DNA of 29,656 bases, from contig CAJUPB010000009.1 in assembly GCA_910588155.1 (NCBI GenBank), positions 46,203 through 75,858 of the forward strand, written 5' to 3'. This document shows positions 1 to 6,802 of the stretch, in pieces. The position numbers and the translations under genes were made by a program. Each line of letters begins with the position of its first letter. Within the stretch, counting starts at the first letter, position 1. The notes under the pieces were generated by a model, which was not told where the DNA came from, made no database searches, and saw nothing but the letters and a program-made list of their open reading frames with translations. This DNA comes from an uncultured Christensenellaceae bacterium. GTDB taxonomy: Bacteria; Bacillota; Clostridia; Christensenellales; Pumilibacteraceae.

Positions 1-271
1 ACTGTGCGTCCGCATTTCCTTGTTCTGCGGCTTTTCTGTACCACTTGACTGCTTCCGCATAGTCTTGTACAACTCCCTGTCCGTTTTTATAGCAAATACC
101 GAGATTACACTGTGCGTCCGCATTTCCTTGTTCTGCGGCTTTTCTGTACCACTTGACTGCTTCCGCATAGTCTTGTACAACTCCCTGTCCGTTTTTATAG
201 CAAATACCGAGATTACACTGTGCGTCCGCATTTCCTTGTTCTGCGGCTTTTCTGTACCACTTGACTGCTTC
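1..271. repeat. Perfect 108-bp tandem DNA repeat inside a Sel1 gene
   Basis: Bases 1-108 and 109-216 are identical, and 217-271 repeats the first 55 bases without a mismatch before diverging at 272. The period of 108 bp is exactly three Sel1 units' worth of bases per 36 residues, that is one Sel1 repeat, so copy-number change keeps the reading frame. The array runs off the left edge, so the total copy number is unknown. Confidence 0.97.
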
Positions 272-379
272 TGTATAGTCTTGCTTTACGCCTTGCTCTT
301 TCTTATAGCATAACCCAAGATTGTATTGTGCCGCGGCGTCGCCGCTTTCTGCTTTTCTTTTCAGTTCTTCGATGTCCAT
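1..379 (-). CDS. Sel1-repeat (TPR-like) protein, 3' end beyond window
   Basis: The frame opens with ATG at 377-379 on the minus strand behind an AGGAG ribosome site and stays open to the window edge, so only the first 126 codons are present. It begins MDIEELKRKAESGDAAAQ, identical to the likely start of the upstream paralogue, and continues with 36-residue Sel1 repeats of the pattern AQxNLGxCYxxGxGVxQDYxEAVKWYRKAAEQGN. Sel1 repeats are alpha/alpha superhelical scaffolds for protein-protein contacts. There is no signal peptide, so it is probably cytoplasmic. It lies 23 bp after the stop of the upstream Sel1 gene and is probably cotranscribed. Its last repeats are identical at DNA level, unlike the diverged repeats upstream. 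No specific function can be given. Confidence 0.85.
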   Translation of the reverse strand, partial: MDIEELKRKAESGDAAAQYNLGLCYKKEQGVKQDYTEAVKWYRKAAEQGNADAQCNLGICYKNGQGVVQDYAEAVKWYRKAAEQGNADAQCNLGICYKNGQGVVQDYAEAVKWYRKAAEQGNADAQ

Positions 380-402
380 TGCGTTTCTCCTATTACTTGA
401 AT

Positions 403-1887
403 TCAATTTGACGATTTTGCGAGCGCGGACTGTGCGGTTGCGTCACCCTGCTCGGCGGCTTTCTTGTACCACTCGACGGCTTTAACGCGGTCTTGTTTTA
501 CTCCGCGTCCGTTCTCGTAACAATTGCCGAGTTTGTACTGCGCGTTTGCGTTGCCCTGCTTTGCCGCCTTTTTATACCACTTGACGGCTTCCGAATGGTT
601 TTGCCGCAATCCCTCGCCCTTATAATAGCATTCGCCGAGAGCATATTGCGCCTCGTCATAATCCTGTTTTGCCGCTCTTTTGTACCACTTTGCCGCCGTC
701 GAAAAGTTCTGTTCCACTCCGTCGCCCTTATAATAACATTCGCCGAGATTGTGTTGAGAAGTTGCGTGTCCCGCTTCCGCCGCTTTTCTATACCAATATA
801 CGGCTTTTTCGTAATCTTTTTTTACGCCCCGTCCTTCGTCATAGCAAAAGGCAAGATTGTTTTGCGCCCTCAAATGTCCCTGCTCGGCGGCTTTTTTATA
901 CCATTTGACCGCCTCGGCATAATTCCGAGCTACACCCTCGCCGTCGTAATAGCAATCGCCGAGATTATACTGCGCTTTGTCATATCCCTGCTCCGCCGCC
1001 TTTCTGTACCACTCGACCGCCTCGGCGTCGTCTTTTTTTACGCCTGTTCCGTTTCCGTAGCAGACGCCCAGATTATTTTGCGCTTCGGCATCGCCCTGCT
1101 CGGCGGCTTTTTTATACCAATATACCGCCTCGATGTAATTTTGCTCGCCGCCGATGCCTTTGTCGAAGCATATCCCGAGATTGTATTGTGCGTCGACGTT
1201 GCCTTGCTCGGCTGCCCTTTTATACAACTTGACCGCTTCTTCGCTGTCTTTTGCTACGCCCTCGCCATCTTCATAGCAACAGCCGAGAGCGTAATACGCT
1301 TTGACATTTCCCTGCGCGGCGGCTCTTTCGAACCATTCGACCGCCGCCGCATCGTCGCGCTTTATGCCCGTGCCTTCCTTATAACAGCACCCGAGATTGT
1401 ATTGAGCGGCGGCATTGCCCTGTTTTGCCGCCATTTCGTACCACTTGACCGCTTCTGAATAATCTTGTTCTACGCCCTCGCCGTCTTCATAACTGCGGGC
1501 GAGATTGTACTGTGCCTCGTCATATCCCTGCTTTGCGGCTTTTTCGAACAATCTTGCCGCCTTTCGGAAATCTTGCTCCACGCCGTTGCCCAAGTCATAA
1601 CAATTGGCGAGACTGAATAGAGCCTCGGCGTTGCCCTGTTTCGCCGCCATTTCATACCATTTAACCGCTTCGGAATAATCTTGCTTCACGCCGTCGCCGT
1701 CTTCGTAACACAAGCCGAGGTTATACTGCGCTTCGTCATATCCCTGCTTTGCGGCTTTTTTATACCACTCGACGGCTTGGGCGAAGTCCTGCTCTACACC
1801 GTCGCCGCAATAGCAGCGACAGCCCATCTCGCATTGTGCGGCGGCGTCGCCGCTTTCGGCTTTTCTTTTCAGCTCTTCGATGTCCAT
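403..1887 (-). CDS. Sel1-repeat (TPR-like) protein, 494 aa
   Basis: The protein is almost entirely about 13 tandem 36-residue Sel1 repeats (AAKQGYDEAQYNLGLCYEDGDG type), ending in a partial repeat. Sel1 arrays form solenoids that bind other proteins; the partner is unknown. There is no signal peptide or membrane segment, so it is probably cytoplasmic. The frame is open 11 codons further upstream, but I choose the ATG at 1885-1887. It matches the paralogue's start (MDIEELKRKAESGD), has a GAGG ribosome site, and the upstream alternative would overlap the -10 box. The gene heads a two-gene operon with the next Sel1 gene and has its own promoter. Its repeats have diverged, unlike the identical repeats in the neighbour. 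Confidence 0.9.
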   Translation of the reverse strand: MDIEELKRKAESGDAAAQCEMGCRCYCGDGVEQDFAQAVEWYKKAAKQGYDEAQYNLGLCYEDGDGVKQDYSEAVKWYEMAAKQGNAEALFSLANCYDLGNGVEQDFRKAARLFEKAAKQGYDEAQYNLARSYEDGEGVEQDYSEAVKWYEMAAKQGNAAAQYNLGCCYKEGTGIKRDDAAAVEWFERAAAQGNVKAYYALGCCYEDGEGVAKDSEEAVKLYKRAAEQGNVDAQYNLGICFDKGIGGEQNYIEAVYWYKKAAEQGDAEAQNNLGVCYGNGTGVKKDDAEAVEWYRKAAEQGYDKAQYNLGDCYYDGEGVARNYAEAVKWYKKAAEQGHLRAQNNLAFCYDEGRGVKKDYEKAVYWYRKAAEAGHATSQHNLGECYYKGDGVEQNFSTAAKWYKRAAKQDYDEAQYALGECYYKGEGLRQNHSEAVKWYKKAAKQGNANAQYKLGNCYENGRGVKQDRVKAVEWYKKAAEQGDATAQSALAKSSN

Positions 1888-1908
1888 ATACGAAACCTCA
1901 TTTGTACA

Positions 1909-1937
1909 ATTATACCACAATACGTAAAAAATGTAAA
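1909..1937 (-). promoter_or_regulatory. Sigma-A promoter of the Sel1 operon
   Basis: On the minus strand TTTACA (1932-1937) and TATAAT (1909-1914) are separated by 17 bp, 22 bp upstream of the chosen ATG. This also supports the shorter start, because the longer frame would begin inside the promoter. Confidence 0.75.
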
Positions 1938-1956
1938 CGGTTTAAACAACAAAGAC

Positions 1957-1976
1957 AAAAAGCCCTTGCGGGCTTT
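1957..1976 (-). terminator. Rho-independent terminator after the DUF3343 gene
   Basis: AAAGCCC and GGGCTTT pair across a TTGC loop (1959-1976). On the minus strand the stem is followed by a T run. It sits about 40 bp after the DUF3343 stop and just before the Sel1 promoter, so it separates the two units. Confidence 0.75.
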
Positions 1977-2017
1977 CGACGTTTCGGGTCTGCGGTTTTT
2001 AAGTTATGCCTTACGAT

Positions 2018-2239
2018 TTAAGCGCGGCTTTCGAACACGCCTATAAACGACGGGAAGTCGTAAGGATTGGCAATTCTGCGGGCAAGCGGCAAGTCGTTTT
2101 CCTGCAACTCGACGCCGAGAGCGCAGCTTCCGCCCGCACGCGGAGCGTTTACCACTCTCGAAGATATGCCCTCTCTTTTGAGAGCGTCGTAGAAACGGAA
2201 AGCACAATTGCGGGAACGAAACGAAAATATATATTTCAT
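2018..2239 (-). CDS. DUF3343 (putative Se/S carrier-like) protein, 73 aa
   Basis: This small protein has the DUF3343 layout: an N-terminal strand (MKYIFSF), a helix (AFRFYDALKREGI), the segment VVNAPRAGGSCALGVEL with its single conserved cysteine, and a short C-terminal part. The family is annotated as putative selenium/sulfur carriers because it is encoded near cysteine desulfurase-like enzymes and selenium genes; the biochemistry is mostly inferred. Here the divergent neighbour is exactly such a desulfurase, which supports a joint role in passing a persulfide or selenide. An AGGA site lies 8 bp before the ATG. No selD or other selenium gene is visible in the window, so sulfur trafficking is equally possible. 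Confidence 0.8.
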   Translation of the reverse strand: MKYIFSFRSRNCAFRFYDALKREGISSRVVNAPRAGGSCALGVELQENDLPLARRIANPYDFPSFIGVFESRA

Positions 2240-2270
2240 AATGTTTTATCCTTGGAAAATCTATTTTTGC

Positions 2271-2340
2271 GACGGCGTTATCACGCAAAGCCGCGCCGTC
2301 ATATATATATCAGAGAGTCTTCGAAAAAGTCGACGCTCTG
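2271..2340. promoter_or_regulatory. Two inverted repeats between divergent DUF3343 and desulfurase genes
   Basis: GACGGCG (2271-2277) pairs with CGCCGTC (2294-2300), and CAGAGAGTC (2311-2319) pairs with GACGCTCTG (2332-2340) with one mismatch. A TATTAT sequence follows at 2343-2348 but has no convincing -35 box. The repeats could be operators or leader hairpins for either gene; the assignment is tentative. Confidence 0.35.
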
Positions 2341-2381
2341 TATATTATCATTTTATTAAAACAAGGAGTTTTTTGTTCGCA

Positions 2382-3515
2382 ATGATTTACCTCGACAATT
2401 CCGCCACAACTTCTTTCAAGCCGAAGTGTGTTAAAAACGCCGTGATATCGGCAATAGACAATCTTTCCGCAAACGCGGGCAGGAGCGGTCACAGAAAGAG
2501 CGTATGCGCGGCGACGCTGGTATATCGCACGCGCCGAAAGCTCGCCGATTTCGCAGGCTGCGACGGGGACGTCGTCTTCACGGAGAACTGCACGGAAGCG
2601 CTGAATCTTGCCATACTCGGCTCGATTGCCCGCGGCAGTCACGTCATTACCACGGTGTACGAACACAACTCCGTATTGCGGCCGCTGTTCGAATCGGAAA
2701 ACGCCGGCAAAATTTCGGTGTCCGTGGTGCGTCCGAATTCAGACGGCATTATCGACTTTGCACAAATCAAGCCGCTTTTGCGTTCCGACACGCGGCTCAT
2801 TGCCGTCAATCACGTATCCAACGTTACGGGCGCGACTGCCGACATTCACGGAATCGGCAAAGCCGTGGAAAACACGAACATACGCCTGCTTGTGGACGGT
2901 GCGCAGAGCGTGGGATATATTCCCGTCGATATGAAGAAGTCCAACATCAGCTATCTTGCAATCGCGCCGCACAAGGGCTTGCATTCCATTCAGGGCGCGG
3001 GCGCGCTTTGCATAGCAAAAGGGCTGAAACTGCGGCCGATAAAGTTCGGCGGAACGGGAACGCAGTCGCTGTCCGTTTTACAGCCCGAGGACGCGCCCGA
3101 ATGTTATGAGTCCGGCACTCTGCCTCTGCCTGCGATTGCCGCGACGAACCGCGCAATCGACTATACCGAAAAAAACTTCGCGTTTAACGCCGAAGTCGTT
3201 TCCGAGCTTTGCAAGCGGCTTATCCGCGGGCTTTCCGCCGTTGACGGGGTGCGGATTTTGAGCCGCGAAAATCCGTCGGGCATAGTCGCGCTGAACGTCG
3301 GCGCGCTCTCGTCGGAAGCGGTGTGCGACTGCTTGGACAAAGACTACGAAATTGCCGCGCGCGGCGGTTTGCACTGCGCGCCCCTCGTGCACAAATATCT
3401 CGGCACGGTTTTAAGCGGCGCGGTCAGACTGTCCGTCGGCTGCGACAACACGGAAAAGGAAATCGACGAAGTTATACGCGCAATCAAAGAAATTGCGGCT
3501 GCCGTCGTTTCCTGA
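2382..3515 (+). CDS. Cysteine desulfurase-like class V aminotransferase, 377 aa
   Basis: This PLP enzyme of the NifS/CsdB fold would take sulfur (or selenium) from cysteine as an enzyme persulfide. Visible motifs are the N-terminal MIYLDNSATT, the EHNSVLRPL segment with the PLP-stacking histidine, the PLP lysine in APHKGLHSIQG, and the catalytic-loop cysteine in RGGLHCAPLVH. Its length fits the cysteine desulfurase family that commonly accompanies DUF3343. I choose the ATG at 2382 because MIYLDNSATT is the family's normal start and an AAGGAG lies upstream; the frame is open back to 2208 but overlaps the divergent DUF3343 gene. Its 3' end is only 5 bp from the convergent protease gene, with no terminator between them. 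Confidence 0.88.
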   Translation: MIYLDNSATTSFKPKCVKNAVISAIDNLSANAGRSGHRKSVCAATLVYRTRRKLADFAGCDGDVVFTENCTEALNLAILGSIARGSHVITTVYEHNSVLRPLFESENAGKISVSVVRPNSDGIIDFAQIKPLLRSDTRLIAVNHVSNVTGATADIHGIGKAVENTNIRLLVDGAQSVGYIPVDMKKSNISYLAIAPHKGLHSIQGAGALCIAKGLKLRPIKFGGTGTQSLSVLQPEDAPECYESGTLPLPAIAATNRAIDYTEKNFAFNAEVVSELCKRLIRGLSAVDGVRILSRENPSGIVALNVGALSSEAVCDCLDKDYEIAARGGLHCAPLVHKYLGTVLSGAVRLSVGCDNTEKEIDEVIRAIKEIAAAVVS

Positions 3516-3520
3516 CGCCG

Positions 3521-4585
3521 TTACATCTCTGCGACGGAGGCGTTCAGCAGTCCGCTGCCGACTTCGGAATATCTGCCGTCGAGTTTATACGCGCCGTTTT
3601 TCAAAATCGATTTTATTCTGTCGGGGGTGTAATCGGGGTATTTGGCAAGCAAAGCCGCCGCTGCCGCGCTGACCTGCGGTGCGGCGACGGAAGTGCCGCT
3701 GACAAACGTATAGCCGCCGCTCGGCGTCAGTGCCGGCAAGTCCACTGCCTGCGCGATTAAGTCCGGTTTATTCTTTGCGTTTCTGCCGCGTGCGGAAAAG
3801 TCCGCCGCCTTGAAGCCGTCCGCGCCGCCCACGGTTATGACGAACGGACTTGTCGCGGGAGAAAGAATGCCCTCTTCTTCGCCGCCGTTGCCTGCCGACG
3901 CGACGACGGTTAAGCCGCTTTTGACGAGAGCTTCCGCGCCGATACGCAGAGCCGCGCCTTCTTTTTCCGCGCACCCGAAAGACATATTGACGACCTTTAT
4001 CGAATACTTTTGCGCGTTGTCGTACACCCACTGCATTGCCTGCAATATTCCGAAAGCGTTGCCTTCCCCTCCCGCGTCGAGGGCTTTGAGGGCGACGACG
4101 CTGACGGCGGTGTTGCGTTTGTTCAAGCCCGAAAAGCGGTCGCAGCCGCACAGCACGCCCGTCACCGCGGTGCCGTGGCCGTTGTCGTCGTACGGAATTT
4201 CGGCTGCGGCGACGAAGTCTTTGAATGCCGCAATCCTGCTTCTGAACAGCGAAAGGTCCGGATGAAGCGCGACGCCCGTATCGATGACGGCGACGGACGG
4301 TTTCGGATTTTTCCGAGTTTTTGCAAGCTGTCCGCGCGCGCTTTCCTGCGGCGGAATCACTGTACCGCTTATAATCGGCTCGCCGCCGCCGACCGCTTTC
4401 ACTCTGCAATTTTTATGCGCGGAACGAACAAATGGCAGTCCGAAAAGGCGGTCTTTACCGCCGTCCGCGGACACTGCGCAAGCGGATATGAACGGAAAAA
4501 TTTTCGATACTTTTACTCCGCTTCGGGAGAACAGTTTCAATGCGGTATGTAAGCAATCGACGACGACTATGCTTTCATTCGTCAT
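3521..4585 (-). CDS. S8 family subtilisin-like serine protease, 354 aa
   Basis: The subtilase catalytic triad is intact: Asp102 in AVIDTGV, His137 in DDNGHGTAV, and Ser299 in VSGTSVAAP. The oxyanion Asn233 lies in ASAGNGG. About 90 residues precede the catalytic domain and could be an intramolecular chaperone or inhibitor region. There is no signal peptide and no C-terminal anchor, so the enzyme is probably intracellular. The start has an AGAGGA site that spans the stop of the upstream 83-aa gene, 10 bp away, so the two are one operon. The substrate is unknown; the 83-aa partner is a candidate substrate or regulator only by proximity. Confidence 0.9.
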   Translation of the reverse strand: MTNESIVVVDCLHTALKLFSRSGVKVSKIFPFISACAVSADGGKDRLFGLPFVRSAHKNCRVKAVGGGEPIISGTVIPPQESARGQLAKTRKNPKPSVAVIDTGVALHPDLSLFRSRIAAFKDFVAAAEIPYDDNGHGTAVTGVLCGCDRFSGLNKRNTAVSVVALKALDAGGEGNAFGILQAMQWVYDNAQKYSIKVVNMSFGCAEKEGAALRIGAEALVKSGLTVVASAGNGGEEEGILSPATSPFVITVGGADGFKAADFSARGRNAKNKPDLIAQAVDLPALTPSGGYTFVSGTSVAAPQVSAAAAALLAKYPDYTPDRIKSILKNGAYKLDGRYSEVGSGLLNASVAEM

Positions 4586-4595
4586 AATTCGTCCT

Positions 4596-4847
4596 CTACA
4601 CGTCGGAATTTATGAGGCGGATAAGATTGGCGAGGCGTTCGCGCTTTTCCTGCGTCAGGTGCGGCGACATCATTTCCGCAAACTGCATCAGCTCTGCCGC
4701 GCTGTAAGTGCCGTCGGCTTTGCTCTTTCTCACGTTGTCCAAAAGTGCGTCCACGAGCGCGTCCTCGTTCATATCCTTATACTTGTCGAGCGCGGCTTTT
4801 TCCATATCGCGCACCTTGTCGCAACTGTAACCTTTCAACTGTTTCAT
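4596..4847 (-). CDS. Hypothetical helical protein, 83 aa, operon with subtilase
   Basis: The protein is small, charged and predicted to be mostly helical (MEKAALDKYKDMNEDALVDALLDNVR). It has no signal peptide, membrane segment or recognised motif. A well-placed GAGGAAAAG ribosome site precedes the ATG. It ends 10 bp before the subtilase start, so the pair is almost certainly cotranscribed. I do not recognise the family. Confidence 0.7.
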   Translation of the reverse strand: MKQLKGYSCDKVRDMEKAALDKYKDMNEDALVDALLDNVRKSKADGTYSAAELMQFAEMMSPHLTQEKRERLANLIRLINSDV

Positions 4848-4957
4848 TTTCTTTTCCTCCGAAAAAAGAGTTTTCCCGTCTTATTGTTTAAACAGGTTCA
4901 ATCATATTATATGCGGCATAAATATAATATAGTGTCGGGCAAAAACGGAGGTGAACT

Positions 4958-5224
4958 ATGGACATTACCAAACTGCTGCCGCTGCTGGGCGGCGACGAAA
5001 AAACCGCCGCACTGCTGCAAGGCTTATCGGGCGGCGACAAGTCTTCCCTGCTTTCGGCGGCTTTAAGCAATGCCGACCCGAGTACCGCAAAGATTCTCGG
5101 ACTGATGTCGGCGTTCGACAAAAAACCGCAACAGAGCAAGCCGCCCGCGCCCGGGCTTAAAGCCGTTGCCGCATTTGCTTCCAGCGACATTTTGGGCAGG
5201 CTTTACAAGCTGCTGCGACTTTAA
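4958..5224 (+). CDS. Hypothetical protein, 88 aa
   Basis: A strong GGAGGT site lies 5 bp before the ATG, and a TATAAT-like -10 box at 4923-4928 lies upstream. The protein starts MDITKLLPLLGGDEKTAALLQGL. It is Leu/Ala/Ser rich, with a Pro/Lys-rich linker near residues 55-65 (KKPQQSKPPAPG) and a helical C-terminus. No signal peptide or known domain is visible. It is divergent from the 83-aa gene across about 110 bp and convergent with metY across a bidirectional terminator. The function is unknown. Confidence 0.7.
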   Translation: MDITKLLPLLGGDEKTAALLQGLSGGDKSSLLSAALSNADPSTAKILGLMSAFDKKPQQSKPPAPGLKAVAAFASSDILGRLYKLLRL

Positions 5225-5253
5225 AAAAAGCCCGACTCCTCGTCGTGGCTTTT
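5223..5253. terminator. Bidirectional rho-independent terminator between the 88-aa gene and metY
   Basis: AAAAGCC...GGCTTTT arms enclose an inner CGAC/GTCG stem with loop TCCTC. There is an A run on the left and a T run on the right, so it can end both converging transcripts. It overlaps the stop codon of the 88-aa gene. Confidence 0.75.
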
Positions 5254-5259
5254 CAGGAT

Positions 5260-6522
5260 TTACATATTGTCGAGCGCCTGTTTCAAATCGGCGATTATAT
5301 CCGCCTTATCCTCTATGCCGCAGGAAAGGCGAATCATACCCGGTTTGATACCCGCCTCCGCAAGTTCTCTGTCCGAGAGCTGGCGGTGGGTGCTGGACGC
5401 GGGATGAAGCACGCCCGTTCTTGCGTCCGCCACGTGAACGACTATCTTTGCCAATTGCAGCGAGTCCATCAGTCTCGCGGCTTTTTCCTTGTCTCCGACG
5501 TCGAAACTTATGACGCCGCTGCCGCTGCCGTTCATATATTTTTTGCACTTTGCGTGCTGTCCGTCCGTCTGTAATCCGGGGTAAGACACGGACAATATTC
5601 GCTTGTCTTTTTTCAGAAATTCCGCTACTTCGAGAGCGTTTTCGCTGTGGCGCGGCATACGCAGGTGCAATGTTTCCAGACCGAGATTCAGCAGGAATGC
5701 GTTCATAGGGCTTATCATACTGCCCAAGTCGCGCATAAGCTGCACCCTTGCTTTCGTGACGAACGGCGCGTCTTTGAAACTTTCGGTATACACGACGCCG
5801 TGATAGCTTTCGTCCGGCTCGGTGAACTGTTTGAAGCCGCCCTTTTTATAGTCGAACCTGCCGCCGTCCACTATGACGCCGCCGAGGCTGACTGCGTGTC
5901 CGTCCATATATTTGCTTGTCGAATGAATGACTATGTCCGCGCCGAACTCGAACGGGCGGCAAAGCACGGGCGTAGCGAATGTATTGTCCACTATCAGCGG
6001 AACGTTTGCTCCGTGCGCGACCTTTGCCCACTTCTCTATGTCCAGCACTTTGAGAGCGGGGTTTGCCAGAGTTTCGCCGAACACCGCGCGCACGCCCTTT
6101 GTCTTTACGGCTTTTTCCAGACCGTACGTGTCGTCGGGGTCTACGAAGATACAGTCTATGCCCATTCGTTTGAGAGTGACGTTGAACAGATTGTACGTTC
6201 CGCCGTATATCTCGCTCGACGACACTATTTTGTCGCCGCTCGACGCAAGGTTCAGAACCGACAGCGTGGTTGCCGCCTGACCCGACGACGTCAACATTGC
6301 CGCCGTGCCGCCCTCCAAGTCGGCTATTTTTTTCTCCACCGCCGCCGTAGTGGGATTTGCCAGCCTCGTATAGAAAAAGCCGTCGGCTTTTAAGTCGAAC
6401 AAGTCGCCGACCGTTTGCGTGCTGTCGTATTTGAACGTCGTGCTCATACTGACGGGCACTACTCTCGGTTCGCCGTTCTGCGGCTCGTAGCCGCTCTGGA
6501 CGCATTTGGTGTTTATTTTCAT
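5260..6522 (-). CDS. metY: O-acetylhomoserine sulfhydrylase (MetY-type), 420 aa
   Basis: This Cys/Met-metabolism PLP enzyme would convert O-acetylhomoserine and sulfide to homocysteine in methionine synthesis. Motifs seen are YTRLANPTT (residues 51-59), LEGGTAAMLTSSGQAA (69-84), VDNTFATP (178-185) and the PLP lysine K204 in HSTSKYMDGH. The insertion FTEPDESYHG (233-242) is characteristic of MetY rather than cystathionine lyases or methionine gamma-lyase. The length of about 420 aa also fits MetY. The ribosome site TAGGAG is 5 bp before the ATG. The gene lies downstream of ilvE, separated by two hairpin elements; no SAM riboswitch or T-box is visible in that gap. Sulfide from the neighbouring desulfurase region is not its expected donor. 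Confidence 0.9.
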   Translation of the reverse strand: MKINTKCVQSGYEPQNGEPRVVPVSMSTTFKYDSTQTVGDLFDLKADGFFYTRLANPTTAAVEKKIADLEGGTAAMLTSSGQAATTLSVLNLASSGDKIVSSSEIYGGTYNLFNVTLKRMGIDCIFVDPDDTYGLEKAVKTKGVRAVFGETLANPALKVLDIEKWAKVAHGANVPLIVDNTFATPVLCRPFEFGADIVIHSTSKYMDGHAVSLGGVIVDGGRFDYKKGGFKQFTEPDESYHGVVYTESFKDAPFVTKARVQLMRDLGSMISPMNAFLLNLGLETLHLRMPRHSENALEVAEFLKKDKRILSVSYPGLQTDGQHAKCKKYMNGSGSGVISFDVGDKEKAARLMDSLQLAKIVVHVADARTGVLHPASSTHRQLSDRELAEAGIKPGMIRLSCGIEDKADIIADLKQALDNM

Positions 6523-6551
6523 TATATTCTCCTATCGGCTTTTTGAAAAAA

Positions 6552-6677
6552 GCCTTGCAAAAACTTAACGAGCAGTTCAAGGAAAGCAAGCATTTGCGAC
6601 GGGGAGTTTACTTCCCGTAAATGACCCAAGCAAATGTGACGCTTGACGCAGAAATGCGAAGTTTATGAGTTGTCAGG
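6552..6677. repeat. Structured intergenic element, copy 1
   Basis: This segment folds as a long hairpin with internal stems. GCAGTTC (6572-6578) pairs with GAAATGC (6651-6657) around one mismatch, ATTTGC with GCAAAT, CAAGC with GCTTG, and ACGGG with CCCGT at the tip. The outer stem is degraded. It shares the blocks GAGCAGT, CAAGGAA and ATGCGAAG with copy 2, at an offset of about 125 bp. It could be a REP/MITE-type element or an RNA. Confidence 0.7.
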
Positions 6678-6802
6678 CTGACGGGTTAAAAGCGAGCAGT
6701 GCAAGGAAGGCGCGGATTTTGCGCAGGGCGCGTACACCGACGTACGCAACCGAAGCAAAAACGTAAGCCTGACGAAGCAATGCGAAGCTTATAACCCGTC
6801 AG
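6678..6802. repeat. Structured intergenic element, copy 2, overlaps ilvE stop
   Basis: The ends CTGACGGGTTAAAAGC (6678-6693) and GCTTATAACCCGTCAG (6787-6802) pair with one mismatch. Inside, GCAGTGC pairs with GCAATGC, TTTTGC with GCAAAA, and GCGCGTAC with GTACGC around a short loop. The right arm supplies the TGA stop codon of ilvE, so the element abuts or invaded the 3' end of that gene. It is a diverged tandem partner of copy 1. Confidence 0.75.

Noticed and set aside
1..271. CRISPR-like array
   Set aside because: The 108-bp repeats are contiguous without spacers and encode Sel1 units in frame.
493..1458. A 321-codon open frame on the plus strand opposite the Sel1 array
   Set aside because: It is an antisense product of the 36-codon periodic Sel1 repeats; its own periodicity only mirrors that.
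2208..2381. Upstream extension of the cysteine desulfurase
   Set aside because: The extra 58 residues are not family-like and overlap the divergent DUF3343 gene; the ATG at 2382 gives the normal N-terminus.
6523..6802. SAM riboswitch or T-box for metY
   Set aside because: I looked for the SAM-I core and the T-box AGGGTGG motif in the leader and saw neither; the structure present is the tandem hairpin element.
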